Origin: JALSHZ01 sp964614535
GTDB lineage: Bacteria; Pseudomonadota; Gammaproteobacteria; UWMA-0217
Direction: 5' to 3'
Length of the DNA stretch: 36,796 nt
Assembly (NCBI GenBank): GCA_964614535.1
Contig: CAZTOZ010000002.1
Coordinates: 1-36,796 of the forward strand
Positions 34,895 through 36,796 of this stretch are shown here, in pieces (position 1 is the first letter of the stretch; each line of letters begins with the position of its first letter). The notes under the pieces are model-generated. The model was not told the origin of the DNA. It saw only the letters and a list, made by a program, of their open reading frames with translations, and ran no database searches. Made by a program: the position numbers and the translations under genes.

Positions 34895-35684
34895 TTCGGT
34901 TTTTTCACGGGCGTTGGAGGCGTTGATGCTCGATGCGCCCGCCGCCAAGGCGGAGGCTGTGCGTCGGCTGGCGGGGGATTGGGCGGCAGGCGCGTTGACG
35001 ACGGTGTCGAGCGAGGTGCCCGCCGAAATTCCCGAGCCGGGGCGTCCGTCGGCGCCGCCGTTGGTGCATCCCCGGGCGCTGAAGCCGCGCAAGCTGCATA
35101 CGCCGGGCGGGCACGCTGCCTTCGTCCATGCGTTGGCCCATATCGAGTTCAACGCCATCAATCTGGCGCTCGATGCGGTGTACCGTTTTCGTGAAATGCC
35201 GGCAGATTTCTTTCGTGACTGGATTTCGGTTGCGGAGGAGGAGGTGTATCACTTCGAATTGTTGGCCGGCCATCTGGAGACGTTGGGCCATGCCTATGGG
35301 GATTTCCCGGCCCACAACGGGTTGTGGGAGATGGCGCTGCGCACCGCCGATGATCCGTTGTTGCGGATGGCGCTGGTGCCGCGGGTGATGGAAGCGCGCG
35401 GGCTGGATGTGACGCCCCCGATGATCGAGCGCTTGCAGCGTCATGGCGATATGCGGGGCGCGGAGATTCTGGGGATCATCCTGCGTGACGAAGTGGGTCA
35501 TGTCGCCATCGGCAATCGCTGGTACCATTGGCTTTGTGAACAGCGCGGGCTGGACCCCGCGACCACTTTTCTTCGGCTGGTTCGGGACTACCTGCCGGGA
35601 CGGGTCAAGGGACCGTTCCATCGCGCCGCCAGGCTCGATGCCGGGTTTACCGAGCAGGAGCTGCAACAATTGGAAAAACTCTGA
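34887..35684 (+). CDS. DUF455 family ferritin-like protein
   Basis: The product is 265 aa from ATG 34887, inside the end of the MATE gene. It has the DUF455 helical layout with carboxylate/His metal ligands typical of ferritin-like diiron proteins: HIEFNAINLALD, EEEVYHFELL, RVMEARGLDVTP and ILRDEVGHVAIGN. Two E-x-x-H-type pairs (EVYHFE and DEVGH) support a di-metal site. The enzymatic role is unknown, though MiaE-like hydroxylases share the fold. The N-terminal 70 residues are a helical lead-in ending LHTPGGHAAFVH. It is translationally coupled to the transporter before it and the lipoprotein after it (1-nt overlap). Confidence 0.88.
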   Translation: MGDSVFSRALEALMLDAPAAKAEAVRRLAGDWAAGALTTVSSEVPAEIPEPGRPSAPPLVHPRALKPRKLHTPGGHAAFVHALAHIEFNAINLALDAVYRFREMPADFFRDWISVAEEEVYHFELLAGHLETLGHAYGDFPAHNGLWEMALRTADDPLLRMALVPRVMEARGLDVTPPMIERLQRHGDMRGAEILGIILRDEVGHVAIGNRWYHWLCEQRGLDPATTFLRLVRDYLPGRVKGPFHRAARLDAGFTEQELQQLEKL

Positions 35685-36451
35685 TGCCATTTATCGTCAT
35701 GCTGTTGGCCCTGATGCTGTTGGCGGGATGTGGCCAGCCTTCGTCACAGTCGCCATCGTCGTCGGGTGCTCCGCAGGCAGTACCCTCGAAGGTGGCGACG
35801 GACACTGTCGAGGCGGCGGTATTGCGCTTCGAAGAGCAGGAGGCCGGTGTCGAGCCCTATCCGCTGCGAATGATCGTCACCCGCCAGTTTCTGCGAATGG
35901 ATGACGGCCCCGGTGCAAAGAGTTATCTGCTCTACGACCGTGCCCAGCAGACCATCTACAACGTCAACCACGACGACCGCGCCGTGCTCATCATCGAACG
36001 CCGCAACGTACAGCCGCCGGCGCAGGACCGGCCGACGCTGACGGTGAGCGATCAGGACACCAGCGAAATGCCGACGCTGAGCGCCCAGCAACCGGTGCAC
36101 AAGACCCTGAGCGCGGCCGGCAAGCGCTGCTATGACGTGGTGGCAATACCCGGCCTGATGCCCGACGTGGTAGCGGCCATGCGCGAATACCTGGTCACAC
36201 TCTCTTCACAACAAGTGGAGAATCTCGACAAGACACCGGTGGAGATGCGGGACCCTTGCATGCTCGCCAACCTCATCTATTACCCGGCCGGCCATCTCGA
36301 CTACGGCTTCCCGTTGCGTGAATGGGACTATCGTGGATTCATCCGCGAACTGGTGGACTTTGGCATGGAAAAGGTCGACAGCAACCTGTTCACCGTAGCC
36401 TCCAACCTGCGCAGCATGACGCTGGACCGAGCCGGGCTGCACAAACAGTAA
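35684..36451 (+). CDS. Putative lipoprotein of unknown function
   Basis: The product is 255 aa. The signal sequence ends in LLAGC with the lipidated Cys16, so it should be processed by signal peptidase II; residue +2 is Gly, which does not retain it at the inner membrane under the Asp+2 rule. A Ser/Gln/Pro-rich spacer follows. The body has segments such as LRMDDGPGAKSYLLYDR and QTIYNVNHDDRAVLIIERR, which read like a beta-sandwich. Two cysteines, in GKRCYDV and RDPCMLA, could form a disulfide. I do not recognise the family. The start overlaps the DUF455 stop by one base, so it is the third gene of that operon. Confidence 0.82.
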   Translation: MPFIVMLLALMLLAGCGQPSSQSPSSSGAPQAVPSKVATDTVEAAVLRFEEQEAGVEPYPLRMIVTRQFLRMDDGPGAKSYLLYDRAQQTIYNVNHDDRAVLIIERRNVQPPAQDRPTLTVSDQDTSEMPTLSAQQPVHKTLSAAGKRCYDVVAIPGLMPDVVAAMREYLVTLSSQQVENLDKTPVEMRDPCMLANLIYYPAGHLDYGFPLREWDYRGFIRELVDFGMEKVDSNLFTVASNLRSMTLDRAGLHKQ

Positions 36452-36495
36452 TCCACAATTCGCCCCACCACCCAGTCCACCTCACCGCGCCAATA

Positions 36496-36538
36496 CCCTT
36501 CTCCCCCCCTGGAGGAGAGCGGGCCAAAGAGAGGGGGC
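36496..36538. repeat. C/G-rich palindromic intergenic repeat, copy C
   Basis: CCTTCTCCCCCCC followed by GGAGGAGAG and then GAGAGGGGG. It has the same layout as the other copies but with imperfect arms. Confidence 0.45.
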
Positions 36539-36712
36539 CACACCAATACCAAAGAGAAACCCCCATCCCCCTTGACCCACCCATGCCTGATTCGCTAGCC
36601 TCAGACGATCACCGGAATGCCATCGATCGGTAGATGGACAGCCACTGACCGACGTCAACGACCACACCGTCGATGTTCCAACATGGCTGAAACGCCAGAC
36701 AATAAACACGCT

Positions 36713-36743
36713 TGCCCCTGGAAGGGGAGAGCAGGAGAGGGGA
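36713..36743. repeat. C/G-rich palindromic intergenic repeat, copy D
   Basis: CCCCT (36715-36719) faces AGGGG across three bases, then a G/A-rich arm GGAGAGGGGAGG. It is a shortened version of the family. Confidence 0.4.
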
Positions 36744-36796
36744 GGAAACCAGCCCCTCCGTAGAAAACAACAACGAAACAGCGAACAGGAGCTGTC

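Larger units (their letters stand above)
36452..36796. other. Terminal 345-base stretch with no confident gene
   Basis: The open reading frames here are short, overlap each other on both strands and show no recognisable motif. The content is C- and A-rich and includes two C/G-rich palindromic repeat copies (36496-36538 and 36713-36743). No terminator with a T-tract follows the lipoprotein gene. The window ends inside this spacer. Confidence 0.6.

Overview
The window is a gene-dense, GC-rich chromosomal segment of a Gram-negative bacterium, almost certainly a gammaproteobacterium. The evidence is the Lol lipoprotein exporter, MsbA and ZipA (ZipA is essentially confined to this class), and the gene order smc-zipA-ligA, which I know from Pseudomonas and related lineages. 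It carries SMC rather than MukB, so it is probably not an enteric or Vibrio. I cannot name the genus. There is no sign of a phage, transposon, integron, plasmid, CRISPR array, tRNA or rRNA. Nearly all of it is conserved housekeeping DNA, with a few accessory genes in between.

Layout. 1-8.5 kb is an envelope block: a small secreted protein, lolC/E-lolD, a DUF2062 membrane protein, comEC, exbB-exbD and msbA. 8.5-12.3 kb holds an OmpR-type two-component system divergent from a DegP/MucD-type periplasmic protease; the shared intergenic region carries a CpxR-like direct repeat, which suggests an envelope-stress circuit. 12.3-15.7 kb has a small lytic transglycosylase divergent from an overlapping birA-coaX-SPOR operon. 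15.7-21.6 kb has an unrecognised 184-aa protein divergent from hslO (Hsp33), then arsM and a large methyl-accepting chemotaxis protein.

21.6-25.3 kb, on the minus strand, is the least familiar part: queF, an FGGY sugar kinase, a GDP-hexose-phosphorylase-like HIT-fold protein and a HAD-IIA phosphatase. The three catalytic activities look like a small carbohydrate or nucleotide-sugar salvage module of unknown substrate. 25.4-32.5 kb is smc-zipA-ligA plus a SIMPL-domain secreted protein. 32.5-36.5 kb has mazG (minus), then an overlapping trio of MATE transporter, DUF455 ferritin-like protein and lipoprotein. The last 345 bases hold no gene but contain two copies of a C/G-rich palindromic intergenic repeat that also occurs near 21.5 and 33.5 kb.

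All functional calls rest on motif reading by eye. No alignments, codon statistics or structure predictions were run. Promoters and small hairpins are the least certain calls.
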